Origin: Psychromarinibacter sediminicola
GTDB lineage: Bacteria > Pseudomonadota > Alphaproteobacteria > Rhodobacterales > Rhodobacteraceae
DNA: 64,000 nucleotides
NCBI RefSeq assembly: GCF_029168335.1
Contig: NZ_JARGYC010000008.1
Location: forward strand, 33,470-97,469
Reading direction: 5' to 3'
This document shows, in pieces, positions 51,792-63,942 of the stretch. Below the pieces are notes generated by a model, which worked only from the letters and a program-made list of their open reading frames with translations, made no database searches and was not told the origin of the DNA. The position numbers and the translations under genes were made by a program. Each line of letters begins with the position of its first letter. Position 1 is the stretch's first letter.

Positions 51792-52684
51792 ACGACGCCC
51801 TGCCCGCCTCCCGGACCGGGGTCCTGACGGAGCTGTCCATGGCCGAGTTCCATCGGATCGCCGCGGTTCTGCTGCGCGAAGCCGGAATCGAGCTCACGGA
51901 GGGCAAGCTCCCGCTCGTGCATTCGCGGCTCAGCGGTCGCCTGCGCAGCCTCGGGCTGCGTCGATACAGCGACTACTGCGACTACATCGAGAGCGGCGAC
52001 GGCGAGGCCGAGCTGCTGGAAATGCTGTCGGTGCTCACGACGAATGTCACGCGGTTCTTCCGGGAGCCGCACCATTTCGAGTATCTGCGCAAGCACAAGA
52101 TGCCGGAGCTCGTCGCCGCGCTGAAGTCCGGCGGCCGGGTCAGGGTCTGGTCGGCCGGATGCGCGTCCGGCGAAGAGCCCTACACGCTCGCCCTGACCTT
52201 TCTGCAGGAGATGCCCGATATTGCCCGCTACGACTTCCGGATCCTCGCAAGCGACATCGACCCGGCAATCCTGCGCCAGGCCGCCGCCGGGCTCTATCCG
52301 GACCGCTCGCTGGCACAGGTGCCGGAGCCGCAACGCCAACGCTACTTCCAACCCGTCGCGGATCGGCCGGGCTGCTGGAAGGTCGGGCCGGAGATGCGCG
52401 CGCTGATCACGTTCCGCCGGCTCAACCTGATCGGCGACTGGCCGTTCACCCGACCGTTCGACGTGATCATGTGCCGAAACGTCGTGATCTATTTCGGCGC
52501 CGAAACCAAGGCGCAGGTCTGGTCGCGGCTGGTGGAGCAGCTTCGCCCCGGCGGCTGGCTGATCACCGGCCACTCCGAGCGCCTGTCGGACGCGGCGGCC
52601 GCCGCCACGGAACTCCTCTACACCACGACCTACCGCCGCAGGGAAGCGTCCTCCAGCCCGAAGGAAAACGCCACATGTCACTGA
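51788..52684 (+). CDS. cheR: chemoreceptor methyltransferase CheR
   Basis: 298 residues. The N-terminal helical domain is followed by the SAM-binding domain: TTNVTRFFREPHHFEYL, VWSAGCASGEEPYTLAL, ILASDIDPAILRQAA and FDVIMCRNVVIYF. CheR adds methyl groups to receptor glutamates. No CheB methylesterase gene is found in the operon or the window. The start overlaps the cheW stop and the end overlaps cheY2. Confidence 0.95.
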   Translation: MNDALPASRTGVLTELSMAEFHRIAAVLLREAGIELTEGKLPLVHSRLSGRLRSLGLRRYSDYCDYIESGDGEAELLEMLSVLTTNVTRFFREPHHFEYLRKHKMPELVAALKSGGRVRVWSAGCASGEEPYTLALTFLQEMPDIARYDFRILASDIDPAILRQAAAGLYPDRSLAQVPEPQRQRYFQPVADRPGCWKVGPEMRALITFRRLNLIGDWPFTRPFDVIMCRNVVIYFGAETKAQVWSRLVEQLRPGGWLITGHSERLSDAAAAATELLYTTTYRRREASSSPKENATCH

Positions 52685-53061
52685 GGGAAAAGCTGAAGAT
52701 CCTGGTGGTCGACGACATGGCCGTCAGCCGGGGCCTGCTGACCCAGGCGCTCGACCAGCTCAACATCCGCAACTACGACTATGTCAGCAACGGCCAGGAG
52801 GCGATGCAGTACCTCAGCCGAACGCCGGTGCACCTGGTCATTTCCGACTACAACATGCCCGAAATGGACGGCCTCGGCCTGCTGCGCGCGATCCGCTCCT
52901 CGGCGGCGACCTCGAAGACCGGGTTCATCATGGTCACCGGCTCGGAGGATGCCCGCGTGATCCAGCAGGGTGCGCAGTTGGGCATGAACAACTTCCTGAA
53001 AAAGCCCTTCACGGCAGCGAACCTGAGAGAATGCATCGAAAAAGTGTTCGGCAGGCTCTGA
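52675..53061 (+). CDS. cheY: response regulator CheY (second copy)
   Basis: 128 residues, a receiver domain with D13/D14, D58 in LVISDYNMPEMDG, T in IMVTGSED and K in LKKPF. It differs from the first CheY enough to suggest a separate role, one acting on the motor and one as a phosphate sink; which is which cannot be said. It overlaps cheR by 10 bases and the next gene by one base (TGATG). Confidence 0.92.
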   Translation: MSLREKLKILVVDDMAVSRGLLTQALDQLNIRNYDYVSNGQEAMQYLSRTPVHLVISDYNMPEMDGLGLLRAIRSSAATSKTGFIMVTGSEDARVIQQGAQLGMNNFLKKPFTAANLRECIEKVFGRL

Positions 53062-53447
53062 TGCGACACGACCCCGCGAAAGATGCAGGCGCCGAACCGG
53101 TGATGATCGATCAGGCGGTCTTCCTGGAACGCCTGTCGGCCGAACTGGCCGGGCTCGGCCGGGTCGCCTCGGGCCTGCAGGAGGCGATACACGATCTGCC
53201 CCTGTCGCATAGCGGCCGGCACACGCGCCGGGTCCTGCAATCCGCCGATGTCCTGACGCAGAGCCTCGTCTGCCTCAGCGCGGCCGTGCATGGCCTGTCC
53301 GATCTCTCCGTCGCGACGCGGGAACACGACCTGAGCGACGTGCTTGACGCCGTCTTTCTCGAGGATCTGCGCGCCCGCCTGACGGAAGGGCGCGACCACA
53401 GCCACGATCCCGGCCGCGCGCACCCCGGCGAGATCGACCTGTTCTGA
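53061..53447 (+). CDS. small helical protein of the chemotaxis operon, possible CheZ-like phosphatase
   Basis: 128 residues, predicted mostly helical, no membrane segment. Its ATG overlaps the cheY2 stop by one base, so it is coupled to a CheY. Residues 58-70 read VLQSADVLTQSLV, containing D63-x-x-x-Q67, the spacing of the catalytic D143/Q147 pair of E. coli CheZ. After a flexible His/Pro stretch the C-terminus is GEIDLF, a short acidic-hydrophobic tail as found on CheY-binding peptides; CheD of this operon ends similarly in GEVELF. I know no clear family, and the CheZ idea rests on motif spacing and context only. Confidence 0.7.
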   Translation: MRHDPAKDAGAEPVMIDQAVFLERLSAELAGLGRVASGLQEAIHDLPLSHSGRHTRRVLQSADVLTQSLVCLSAAVHGLSDLSVATREHDLSDVLDAVFLEDLRARLTEGRDHSHDPGRAHPGEIDLF

Positions 53448-53585
53448 GCCGGCACGGAGGCTCACGCCGGCCCCCGCACCGGAAACGGCGACCAATCGCA
53501 GAAGCGGCTTAAGCGGATGAAAATCATTTGCCCCTAACGTCCCACCACGTCCCCGAAAGGGCAGCCAGCAACCAAGGAGATCCCG

Positions 53586-54161
53586 ATGAAGAGACTGTCA
53601 ATCCTCGCCGCTCTGGCCGTCTGTGCCACCGCCCATGCCACCGCGGCCGACGAGTTCCGCCCGGCGCTCGAGGCCTATCTGGAGGCCGAACTGCGCGACT
53701 GGGTCAACGATCCGGTCCTCGTCGCCGCCATCAAGGCCCAGAACGCGATGACGACCGATTACGCGCAGGACCGGATCGACTCCCTCGACCAGTCCTGGCG
53801 CAACGAAGTGGGCAGCGCGGACACCGGCATCGTTGCCGACGTCATCGAGAATGAAGTCGCGGATTTCCTCCGCGACCGCCTGGAGGCCTCCGCAGGCGCG
53901 ATCGTTGAAATCTTCGCGATGGACGCGCGCGGCCTGAACGTCGCAGCCACCGCCCCGACCTCCGATTACTGGCAGGGCGACGAGGCGAAGTTCCAGGAAA
54001 CCTTCCTGAACGGGCCGGACGCCGTGCATTTCGGCGATATCGAGTTCGACGAATCCAGTCAGAGCTACCTTGGCCAGATCTCGGTGGTGATCACGGACCC
54101 CGACGACAACACCCCGATCGGCGCGATTACCGTCGGTGTCGATGCCGAGGCGCTGCTCTGA
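53586..54161 (+). CDS. secreted Cache/PDC-like sensor domain protein
   Basis: 191 residues with a signal peptide (MKRLSILAALAVCATAHATA). The mature part begins with a long helix, then IVEIFAMDARGLNVAATAPTSD and SDYWQGDEAKFQETF, then ISVVITDPDDNTPIGAITVG, the strand pattern of a Cache/PDC extracellular sensor domain. It has no membrane anchor or output domain. AAGGAG precedes the ATG. It lies 88 bases before the chemoreceptor gene, so it may be a separate ligand-binding subunit for that receptor. Confidence 0.65.
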   Translation: MKRLSILAALAVCATAHATAADEFRPALEAYLEAELRDWVNDPVLVAAIKAQNAMTTDYAQDRIDSLDQSWRNEVGSADTGIVADVIENEVADFLRDRLEASAGAIVEIFAMDARGLNVAATAPTSDYWQGDEAKFQETFLNGPDAVHFGDIEFDESSQSYLGQISVVITDPDDNTPIGAITVGVDAEALL

Positions 54162-54249
54162 CAGCGGTACTGCGCGTGGCCCGCGCGGGCGGCCACGCGG
54201 TCGCGACCGCTCGCGCGACACGCTTGGGATTGGAGACAGGTGACCGATC

Positions 54250-56772
54250 ATGACCGACGGAACGACACAGCAGGTCAGTCCCCTGCGTTCCATCTTCTTT
54301 GCCAGCACCTTCGTGGTGGCGATCTGCACCGCCCTGGTGACCCTGTCGCTGGAACTGAGTTCCATCAGGTCCTCCAACCGGTTCGCCGACGACGGAGCCC
54401 GGGTGCACGGCGCCGAGGTGACGCGGCTGGTCGCCCAGCAATCCGGCGGCGCGCTTCGGTTCGGCAATGCCGACGCGCTGACCGCGCTTCTGGCGGGTGC
54501 GATCGAAGGGTCGGAGGGGGCCGCCGTCGCCGGATTCGCCGTAAAGCCGGACGGCAGCGTGATCGCCCGCCATGGCGACGTCACCGGGCTTGGCCCGCGC
54601 GCGGCCGACCTTGCAGAGCGTGCAATCGCGCAAGAGGCTGCGGTGACGAGCGAGAACGGCTTCACCATTGCCGTGCCGGCCGCCCTCAAGGACCGGCCGG
54701 CCGGCGCGATCGTGATGCATTGGACGTCGGCCCCGGCGCGCGCGATGCTCTGGGATGAACAGAAGCGCTCGCTGGCGATCGCCACGGGAATATTCGTGGC
54801 GGCCCTGATCGGGGCCGCCCTGTTCCTGCGGCACCGGATTTCCCGGCCGCTGACCGGCGTGCAGCACGCGATCTCCCGCATTGCGGGCAAACGCTATGAC
54901 ACCGAGGTGCCCGGGGCGGCTCGGAAAGACGAGATCGGTCACATAAGCCGGACCGTAGCCACATTCCGCGACACGCTCGAGGCCGCCGAGACCGCGACCC
55001 GGGACAGTCTGTTCAAGGGCGCCGCCTTCGAGGGCGCCTCCATCGCCATGCTGATGACGGACACCGACCTGACGATCCTCTATTCCAACGCCTCCTGCCG
55101 AAGGTTGCTCGCCCGGTTCCGGGAGGAGTTCGCGGCACGCGATGCCGGTTTCGACCCCGAGGCCCTGGTCGGCCGGACGGTCACCGACTTCGTGGCCTCC
55201 GATATCCTGACGGCCGAGATGGCCGGCGATTCCCTGCGCCTGCCGATCACGGCGGACCTTCCGATGGGCGAGCGTCGGCTGAACCTGACCGTGAGCGCGG
55301 TTCACGACGCGGACGGATCGCAGATCGGCTGCGTCCTCGAATGGAAGGACGTGACAGAGGAGCGCCTGAACCGCGCGATCCTCGATGCGATCGACAGCGA
55401 CCAGGTCCATGCCGAGTTCTCCGTCGAGGGCGCGCTGACCACGGCGAACCCGACGCTCCTGCAGGCGCTCGGGCGCCGGGACGGGTCCCTGCCGGACGGC
55501 CAACTGAAACGGATGGTCGCCGGGTACGGACCGGACGGCACGCCCGAGCCGCTCGACTGGTCGTCCCTGGAGGCGGGCGAGCGGCTGCACGGTCGGTTTC
55601 TCCTCCGCCACCGCGACGATCCGGCCGTCATCGTGGAAGGCGGTCTGTCGCAGGTGCGCGACTCCGCGGGCCGGCCGCTGCGCATCCTGCTGCTCGGGAG
55701 CGATATCACCGACGCGCAGGCCGCGATCGAAGAGGCCGAGCGGACGCGCGCGCGGATGGCCAGGGCCCAGGAGCGCGTCGTTTCGGCGTTGTCGGATGCA
55801 CTGGACCGCCTGGCAGAGGGGGATCTGTCGGTCCGGCTCGACGAAGATCTCGGAACGGACTACGAAACGCTGCGCCGCAACTTTAACGATGCGATCGACC
55901 GGCTGCGCGCCGCCATGAGCACGGTGATCGACAGCGCCGCACGGATCGGCAACGAGGCGGGGGCCATTTCATCGGGCGCGGACGAGTTGTCGGAACGCAC
56001 GGAACGGCAGGCGGCCACGCTGGAGGAGACGGCGGCGGCGATCGATACGCTCGCATCGTCCGTCCGGTCCGCCGCCGAAGGCGCGACGCAGGCCAGCGAC
56101 ATGGCCAGCGCCGCCAGCGCACGCGCCGAAAAGAGCGAGGCGGTGGCACAGACCACGGTGGACGCGATGAGCGAAATCGCGCGGAGTGCGCAGGAAATCT
56201 CCAAGATCATCAACGTGATCGAGGATATCGCGTTCCAGACGAACCTGCTCGCCCTGAATGCGGGCGTCGAAGCCGCCCGCGCCGGCGAGTCCGGGCGCGG
56301 CTTTGCCGTGGTCGCTTCGGAGGTCCGGGCCCTGGCGCAACGCTCCTCCGCTGCCGCACAGGAGATCAACGGCCTGATCTCGCGCAGCAATGCCGAGGTC
56401 GACCGCGGCGTGGAGCTCGTGGGCGATGTCGGGACCGCCCTGCGCGAGATCGTGGGGTCGATCTCGGACATCTCGTCCCATGTCCACGGCATCGCCGGCG
56501 CGATCCAGGAACAGTCCGGCTCGCTGTCGGACGTGAACGGCGCGATGACCGACCTGGACCGGGTGACGCAGCGAAACGCCGCCATGTTCGAGGAAACGAC
56601 CGCCGCAAGCCACGCGCTGACCGGCGAGGCCGAGGTCCTTGCGGAAATGACCGCCAAGTTCCGCGTCTCGCCAGCGGATGAAGCCGGGCCCGGGCCGAAG
56701 GCCCCGGACTCCGCGTCGCCAAGCGCCACGCCCGAAGCGGTGGCGACCTGGGACAAGGTGGCCTCTTTCTAG
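54250..56772 (+). CDS. methyl-accepting chemotaxis protein with PAS domains
   Basis: 840 residues. TM1 about 14-36, periplasmic domain about 37-173, TM2 about 174-194, HAMP about 195-248, a PAS domain about 255-370 ([18 protein letters not shown]), a second PAS-like domain about 375-490, a second HAMP-like segment about 505-565, and the signalling domain about 575-805 with the hairpin tip [20 protein letters not shown] then [21 protein letters not shown] domains in the cytoplasm suggest sensing of redox or an internal ligand in addition to the periplasmic input. The C-terminus ends TWDKVASF, which does not clearly match the CheR/CheB tether. It lies downstream of the secreted sensor gene. Confidence 0.9.
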   Translation: MTDGTTQQVSPLRSIFFASTFVVAICTALVTLSLELSSIRSSNRFADDGARVHGAEVTRLVAQQSGGALRFGNADALTALLAGAIEGSEGAAVAGFAVKPDGSVIARHGDVTGLGPRAADLAERAIAQEAAVTSENGFTIAVPAALKDRPAGAIVMHWTSAPARAMLWDEQKRSLAIATGIFVAALIGAALFLRHRISRPLTGVQHAISRIAGKRYDTEVPGAARKDEIGHISRTVATFRDTLEAAETATRDSLFKGAAFEGASIAMLMTDTDLTILYSNASCRRLLARFREEFAARDAGFDPEALVGRTVTDFVASDILTAEMAGDSLRLPITADLPMGERRLNLTVSAVHDADGSQIGCVLEWKDVTEERLNRAILDAIDSDQVHAEFSVEGALTTANPTLLQALGRRDGSLPDGQLKRMVAGYGPDGTPEPLDWSSLEAGERLHGRFLLRHRDDPAVIVEGGLSQVRDSAGRPLRILLLGSDITDAQAAIEEAERTRARMARAQERVVSALSDALDRLAEGDLSVRLDEDLGTDYETLRRNFNDAIDRLRAAMSTVIDSAARIGNEAGAISSGADELSERTERQAATLEETAAAIDTLASSVRSAAEGATQASDMASAASARAEKSEAVAQTTVDAMSEIARSAQEISKIINVIEDIAFQTNLLALNAGVEAARAGESGRGFAVVASEVRALAQRSSAAAQEINGLISRSNAEVDRGVELVGDVGTALREIVGSISDISSHVHGIAGAIQEQSGSLSDVNGAMTDLDRVTQRNAAMFEETTAASHALTGEAEVLAEMTAKFRVSPADEAGPGPKAPDSASPSATPEAVATWDKVASF

Positions 56773-56919
56773 GATGGCCCGGTTTTCCCTGACGGCTCAG
56801 TCCGACCGCGCATGCGTCTGCACGACCGATCTGCGCAATGATGGCGCCTTCGCGCGCATGGCCTGCGACGGCGCCGCGGGGCGACGGAAAGCCCCGGCCC
56901 GGGATGCGACAGCCCGGGT

Positions 56920-56982
56920 CAGGGAACCGCGCCTGACAAACTGGGAACCGCGCCGGCCACACTGGGAACCGGTGCGGACACA
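56920..56982 (+). repeat. three 21-bp tandem repeats
   Basis: GGGAACCG occurs at 56922, 56943 and 56964, exactly 21 bases apart, within related 21-base units (first two share GGGAACCGCGCC). It lies between the chemoreceptor gene and tRNA-Val, outside any supported gene. The spacing equals two helical turns, as in arrays of protein-binding sites, but a chance local duplication is also possible. Confidence 0.6.
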
Positions 56983-57028
56983 TGGGCATAGCCAATCCCG
57001 AATAATCGAGAGATATCAGTGGCTTAAA

Positions 57029-57104
<76 letters not shown>

Positions 57105-57223
57105 GCCAAGACTTGTCTGATAGCGAAGCCGTCCGATGCGCGCAAGACCGCGCCGCGCCCGGCGACCGCCATGCCCTGGGATCCGGCATCCGCCAAGATG
57201 ACCGCGTACAGGATGTCTGTGAA

Positions 57224-57298
57224 TGGTGGGTGATGACAGATTCGAACTGCCGACATCTTCGATGTGAACGAAGCGCTCTACCACTGAGCTAATCACCC
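57224..57298 (-). tRNA. tRNA-Val (CAC)
   Basis: The minus strand gives acceptor GGGTGAT/ATCACCC, D-arm GCTCAGTGGTAGAGC (one base shorter than its neighbour), anticodon stem CTTCG/CGAAG with loop TTCACAT (anticodon CAC), T-arm with GTTCGAATC, discriminator A and encoded CCA. It differs from the tRNA-Val (TAC) at 57029 by only a few bases. Confidence 0.95.
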
Positions 57299-57318
57299 GC
57301 CGGAGCCTTCGTTTAGCG

Positions 57319-57780
57319 TCACTCCGCAGCCTCTGCAAGGGGGTCCGTGGCCTGCGTCTCCGCCGCCTGCACCGCCAGCTTCGACCGCCGCAAGCGAAGC
57401 TCCACGACCTCGGCGTTGTCGAGATCCTTGAGCTGCTTCACGATGCCCTTGCCGAACGGCTGCAGGTTCAGCGTCTCGCCGCGCGACAGGGCGTCGCCCA
57501 GTTCCTTGAGCATCGCCTCCACGACCGGCTTTGCGGCGCGCTTCTTGATGCCGGACGCGCTCACGACGCGGTCCACCAGTTCGCGCTTGCCCATCACCCT
57601 GGGCGAGACGGCCGGCGCCGCGGAGGCGTCGGGCGGCGGCGCCTTCGGCTTCGCCGTCTTCTTCGCCGTGGTCGTCTTCGCCGTCGTCGCCTTCGCCGTC
57701 GTCGTCTTCGCCGTCGATGAGGTCTTCGCGCGCGTGCCGCTGCGGCTGGTCGCTTTGGTGCTGGTCGTCTTGCGGGCCAT
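57319..57780 (-). CDS. HU-family DNA-binding protein with a histone H1-like N-terminal tail
   Basis: 153 residues. The HU fold covers about 62-150: MGKRELVDRVVSASGIKKRA, LKELGDALSRGETLNLQPFG, then KLAVQ. The first 60 residues are a lysine/alanine/threonine-rich low-complexity tail (TAKATTAKTTTAKKTAKPKA), much like the tail of histone H1. It should be a nucleoid protein with extra non-specific DNA affinity. The start at 57780 begins the tail (MARKTTSTK). It lies downstream of lon on the same strand, a conserved arrangement. Confidence 0.88.
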   Translation of the reverse strand: MARKTTSTKATSRSGTRAKTSSTAKTTTAKATTAKTTTAKKTAKPKAPPPDASAAPAVSPRVMGKRELVDRVVSASGIKKRAAKPVVEAMLKELGDALSRGETLNLQPFGKGIVKQLKDLDNAEVVELRLRRSKLAVQAAETQATDPLAEAAE

Positions 57781-57953
57781 GATCACTCGCTCATGCGGGG
57801 GTCGGAGTGGCTTCGACGATACACAGATCGTGACCGGGATTCCACCATGCATTGGCGGCGATCCGCCCAAATAAGGTGTTGTCCGGCCTCCGACCCCACA
57901 ACATAGCGGCAGATCCGGCGCGGATCCGGTCCCGTCGGCGGCCCGCGAACGAC

Positions 57954-57984
57954 AAGGGGCGCCCCGTCGGGACGCCCCTTTTTT
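57954..57984 (+). terminator. hairpin with T-tract between lon and the HU gene
   Basis: AAGGGGCG (57954-57961) pairs with CGCCCCTT (57973-57980), and TTTT follows on the plus strand. It lies just after the lon stop codon on the minus strand. The T-run favours the plus direction, but the complementary A-run gives a stem extended by A-T pairs for lon transcripts too. Confidence 0.6.
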
Positions 57985-58006
57985 CGCTCCGTCAGGACGG
58001 CAAGGG

Positions 58007-60418
<2,412 letters not shown>

Positions 60419-60495
60419 GCTCTTTCCTTGCTCTGGCAAGACGACACCGGCCCCGCATTCGGCTGCCCCCGGTCGCCTCCGGTCTTGGCCTCAAT

Positions 60496-60524
60496 ATCTG
60501 GGGCTGGCGCCCTTCTGGTTCAAC
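60496..60524 (-). promoter_or_regulatory. candidate heat-shock (RpoH) promoter of lon
   Basis: On the minus strand GTTGAA (60524-60519) is separated by 15 bases from CCCCAGAT (60503-60496). The alphaproteobacterial RpoH consensus is approximately CTTGAA, 13-15 bases, CCCCATAT. Transcription would start about 70 bases before the lon ATG. lon is a classical heat-shock gene. Confidence 0.5.
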
Positions 60525-60634
60525 CACGACCTGTTCGCGTTCGCCCCACTGTGCCGCGCCCGCTGCGCCGGGGCAAGGGCGCAGACGACACCGACAGAGG
60601 GGCCGGCGACACGGGCGCCGACAGGGGCGCGGCG

Positions 60635-61030
60635 TCACCGAAGGGCGTTCGGCAGGCGCGACCGGGCGGCGGCGAGCGCTTGCTCCAGCTCCTTCAGTCG
60701 CGCCACAAGCGTCTTGTGGCGCCGCTGGGCCTTGTCGATCTCGCGGATCACCCGTTCGGCCTTCTCGTGATCCTTCTTGGCGCGCGCCGTGGCGAGCGCG
60801 TCCTTGAGGTAGTCGATCTCCGCCTCGGTTTCGGCAAGCTCCGCCTTCGTCTGGTCGATCCGGTACTTGAGGGTCTCGACCTCGGCCTGCACCGCCTCGG
60901 GATTCGTGGTCGCCAACCTCCCGCTTCCGACGTTGGAGCCCTGCGCGGCGGCCTCCCCGACGCTCGCCACGACGCTCGCCATGACGCCGAGCACGGCGAT
61001 GCCCGCAACTGCGACCGCTCTGAACGACAT
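60635..61030 (-). CDS. secreted coiled-coil protein, unknown
   Basis: 131 residues. A signal peptide ([20 protein letters not shown]) ends near AAAQG; the rest, from about residue 45, is a continuous charged coiled coil ([20 protein letters not shown] and onwards). GGGAGG lies upstream of the ATG. It sits between tgt and lon on the same strand. No family or activity is recognised. Confidence 0.65.
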   Translation of the reverse strand: MSFRAVAVAGIAVLGVMASVVASVGEAAAQGSNVGSGRLATTNPEAVQAEVETLKYRIDQTKAELAETEAEIDYLKDALATARAKKDHEKAERVIREIDKAQRRHKTLVARLKELEQALAAARSRLPNALR

Positions 61031-61065
61031 GGGCGCCTCCCGTCAAATCCGGCCCCAGTGTGCCG

Positions 61066-62196
61066 TCACAGGGGCGGAATGTCACCCTCCTGCCGCTGCG
61101 CGTGGAACTGGCTCTGCCACGCCTCGAACCGCCCGTCGGCGATGGCGGCGCGCATGCCGGCCATGATCTCCTGGAAATAGTGCAGGTTGTGCCAGGTCAG
61201 CAGCATCGAGCTGATGATCTCCTGGCTGCGGAAGACGTGGTGCAGGTAGGCGCGGCAATAGGCGCGGCAGGCCGGGCAGGCGCAATCCTCGTCCAGCGGG
61301 CGGGGGTCGTCCTGGTGTCGGGCGTTCTTGATGTTCACCACGCCGCGACGGGTGAAGGCCTGCCCGGTCCGGCCCGACCGCGTGGGCAGCACGCAGTCCA
61401 TCATGTCGACGCCGCGGGCGACGGCGCCCACGATATCGTCGGGCTTGCCCACCCCCATCAGATAGCGGGGGCGGTCGCGGGGCAGCATCTCGGGCGCATA
61501 GTCCAGAACGCCGAACATCGCCGCCTGCCCCTCGCCCACCGCCAGCCCGCCGATGGCGTAGCCGTCGAAGCCGACGGCGGTCAGCGCCTCGGCGCTCTCG
61601 GCGCGCAGATCGCGCGTGACGCCGCCCTGCTGGATGCCGAACAGCGCGTGGCCCGGCCGGTCGCCGAAGGCCTCCTTCGACCGGGCCGCCCAGCGCATCG
61701 ACAGGCGCATCGACTCGGCCACCTGCGCCTCCTCGGCCGGCAGCGCGGGGCATTCGTCGAAGCACATCACGATGTCCGAGCCCAGGAGCCGCTGGATTTC
61801 CATCGAGCGCTCCGGCGAAAGCGCGTGTTTCGAGCCGTCGATATGGCTGCGGAACGTCACGCCGTCCTCGGTCAGCTTGCGCAGCTCGGCCAGGCTCATC
61901 ACCTGGAAGCCGCCGGAATCGGTCAGGATCGGCCGGTCCCAGTTCATGAACCGGTGCAGCCCGCCCAGCCGGTCGATCCGCTCGGCCCCCGGCCGCAGCA
62001 TCAGGTGATAGGTATTGCCCAGCAGAACGTCCGCCCCGGTCTCGCGCACCGAGCCCGGCAGCATCGCCTTGACCGTGCCCGCCGTGCCCACGGGCATGAA
62101 GGCCGGCGTGCGGATCTCGCCCCGGGGCGTGCGGATCACGCCGGTGCGCGCGCGGCCGTCGGTGGCCTGCAGATCGAAGGCAAATCCCTCAGCCAT
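61066..62196 (-). CDS. tgt: queuine tRNA-ribosyltransferase
   Basis: 376 residues, TIM-barrel Tgt. It exchanges guanine-34 for preQ1 in tRNAs for Asp, Asn, His and Tyr. Seen: [11 protein letters not shown], the catalytic region [18 protein letters not shown], the second catalytic Asp region [13 protein letters not shown] and zinc ligands CACPAC with a following C and H. The tRNA-Asp (GTC) at 47383 is a substrate type. Confidence 0.97.
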   Translation of the reverse strand: MAEGFAFDLQATDGRARTGVIRTPRGEIRTPAFMPVGTAGTVKAMLPGSVRETGADVLLGNTYHLMLRPGAERIDRLGGLHRFMNWDRPILTDSGGFQVMSLAELRKLTEDGVTFRSHIDGSKHALSPERSMEIQRLLGSDIVMCFDECPALPAEEAQVAESMRLSMRWAARSKEAFGDRPGHALFGIQQGGVTRDLRAESAEALTAVGFDGYAIGGLAVGEGQAAMFGVLDYAPEMLPRDRPRYLMGVGKPDDIVGAVARGVDMMDCVLPTRSGRTGQAFTRRGVVNIKNARHQDDPRPLDEDCACPACRAYCRAYLHHVFRSQEIISSMLLTWHNLHYFQEIMAGMRAAIADGRFEAWQSQFHAQRQEGDIPPL

Positions 62197-62268
62197 TTGT
62201 TTCCCCTGCCCTGTCGCGTTAGGTCTTGTGGGCTAATTGTCGCCCGAAGCCAAGCCGAGGAGCCCCCG

Positions 62269-63681
62269 ATGGCCCAACCGACCGAGCCGACCGAGCCGTT
62301 TCGCCTGGGATGGGAGGAATGGCTCTCCTTCCCCAAGCTGGGCCTGCCGGCGCTGAAGGCCAAGATCGACACCGGCGCCCGCACCTCGGCGCTGCATGCC
62401 AGCGATATCGAGCCGTTCGGGCCGGCCTCGAAGCCCAAGGTGCGCTTCCAGGTGCATCCGATCCCCGGGCAGTACAACGTGGCGATCCCCTGCTCGGCCA
62501 CCATCGTCGACCGGCGCGACGTGACCTCGTCGAATGGCGAGACCGAGTTTCGCTATGTGATCGAGACGCCGATCAAGATGGGCGGGCGGACCTGGCCGAT
62601 CGAGGTGACGCTGACCGACCGGACGAACATGGCCTACCGGGTGCTGGTGGGCCGCCAGGCGCTGGCCGAGGACATGGTGGTCTCGCCGGCCGAGAGCTTC
62701 TGCCAGCCGGAGATGAGCTATGAGGTCTATCATTCGGCCCAGCTGCGCGAGGTGGTGCCGGACCGGGCGCTCCGGATCGCGGTGCTGAGCCGAGAGGCGA
62801 CGAACTATTCCACCGCCCGGCTGGTGGCGGAAGGCGAGAAGCGCGGGCATGTCGTCGAGGTGATCGACACCACCCGCTGCTACATGGCGATCAACGCGAT
62901 GGCGCCGGAGGTGCATTACGACGGCACGCGGCTGCCGCGCTACGACGCGGTGATCCCGCGGATCGGGGCCTCGATCACGCCCTACGGCACGGCCGTGACG
63001 CGGCAGTTCGAGACGACGGGGACCTACTGCGTGAACGGCTCCGAGGGGATCACGGCGAGCCGGGACAAGCTGCATGCGCATCAGATCCTGGCGCGGCACC
63101 GGATCGGGATGCCGACCACGGCGTTCGCGGCCTCGCCCAAGGACACCGACAACCTGATCGGTCTGGTAGGCAAGGCGCCGCTGATCGTGAAGCTTCTGGA
63201 ATCGACGCAAGGCAAGGGCGTGGTGCTGGCCGAGACGCCGAAGGCGGCGCAGTCGGTGATCGACGCCTTCCGGGGGCTGAAGGCGAATTTCCTGGTCCAG
63301 CAATTCGTGAAGGAGGCCGCGGGGGAGGACATTCGCTGCCTCGTCATCGGCGGCCGCGTGGTGGCCTCGATGAAGCGGACCGGCGCCGAGGGCGATTTCC
63401 GGTCGAACCTGCACCGGGGCGGGTCGGCGGTGCCGGTCCGGATCAGCAAGGACGAGCGGGACACCGCGGTCCGCGCCGCGCGGGCGTTCAAGCTGGGGCT
63501 GGCGGGGGTCGATCTTCTGCGGGCCGAGAGCGGGCCGAAGGTGCTGGAGGTGAACTCGTCGCCCGGGCTGGAGGGGATCGAGAAGGCCAGCGGGAAGAAC
63601 ATCGCGGGGCTGCTTTACGAGAATATCGAGAAGCGGGTCCGGCCGACCCCGGCCCGGAAGACGCGGACGAAGAAGCGGTAG
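62269..63681 (+). CDS. rimK: RimK-type ATP-grasp ligase fused to an N-terminal RimB-like protease domain
   Basis: 470 residues, against about 300 for E. coli RimK. Residues about 12-150 are a DUF785 / RimB-like retropepsin domain with [13 protein letters not shown] (31-43) and the [10 protein letters not shown] segment. Residues about 165-460 are Rim[34 protein letters not shown], then the ATP-grasp residues in [30 protein letters not shown] and [12 protein letters not shown]. RimK adds glutamates to the C-terminus of ribosomal protein S6; RimB is its protease partner. GAGGAG precedes the ATG. A copy of the 56-bp element begins eight bases after the stop. Confidence 0.9.
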   Translation: MAQPTEPTEPFRLGWEEWLSFPKLGLPALKAKIDTGARTSALHASDIEPFGPASKPKVRFQVHPIPGQYNVAIPCSATIVDRRDVTSSNGETEFRYVIETPIKMGGRTWPIEVTLTDRTNMAYRVLVGRQALAEDMVVSPAESFCQPEMSYEVYHSAQLREVVPDRALRIAVLSREATNYSTARLVAEGEKRGHVVEVIDTTRCYMAINAMAPEVHYDGTRLPRYDAVIPRIGASITPYGTAVTRQFETTGTYCVNGSEGITASRDKLHAHQILARHRIGMPTTAFAASPKDTDNLIGLVGKAPLIVKLLESTQGKGVVLAETPKAAQSVIDAFRGLKANFLVQQFVKEAAGEDIRCLVIGGRVVASMKRTGAEGDFRSNLHRGGSAVPVRISKDERDTAVRAARAFKLGLAGVDLLRAESGPKVLEVNSSPGLEGIEKASGKNIAGLLYENIEKRVRPTPARKTRTKKR

Positions 63682-63689
63682 CGGGCAGA

Positions 63690-63745
63690 GTGTCCAAGGT
63701 TGGACACCTATCTAACGTCTTGAAATCTATAATGCTACCGCTAAC
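63690..63745 (+). repeat. 56-bp spaced-box element, copy 2 (3' of rimK)
   Basis: GTGTCCAAGGTTGGACAC (63690-63707), 13 bases, TGAAAT (63721-63726), 11 bases, CCGCTAAC (63738-63745). Box sequences and both spacer lengths are the same as in the copy at 40793-40848, while spacer sequences differ. Both copies are oriented away from the gene whose stop they follow. Confidence 0.75.
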
Positions 63746-63942
63746 GGCAGGGTCGGACAGCACACCTCACGACACTGCTTCCTCGGCATTGCCGGATAGC
63801 GGCACCGGTCGAGCGGAACGCCGTGCAGCGCCGGCCCGCCGGGGCGCGGTCGAACCTTGCGATTCCGGAAAAATAAGCATGTATGTCGGGCACTTGGCAC
63901 CGTCCTCGCCAGAAGCGCCGCCCCGGTGGGGGCGGGTCTCTC
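63746..63942. other. gene-free right end of the window
   Basis: No supportable gene lies between the 56-bp element and the hairpin pair. Short minus-strand frames are open but lack ribosome-binding sites and protein-like composition. An AAAAATAAGCATGTATG segment near 63870 is the only AT-rich spot. Confidence 0.45.
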
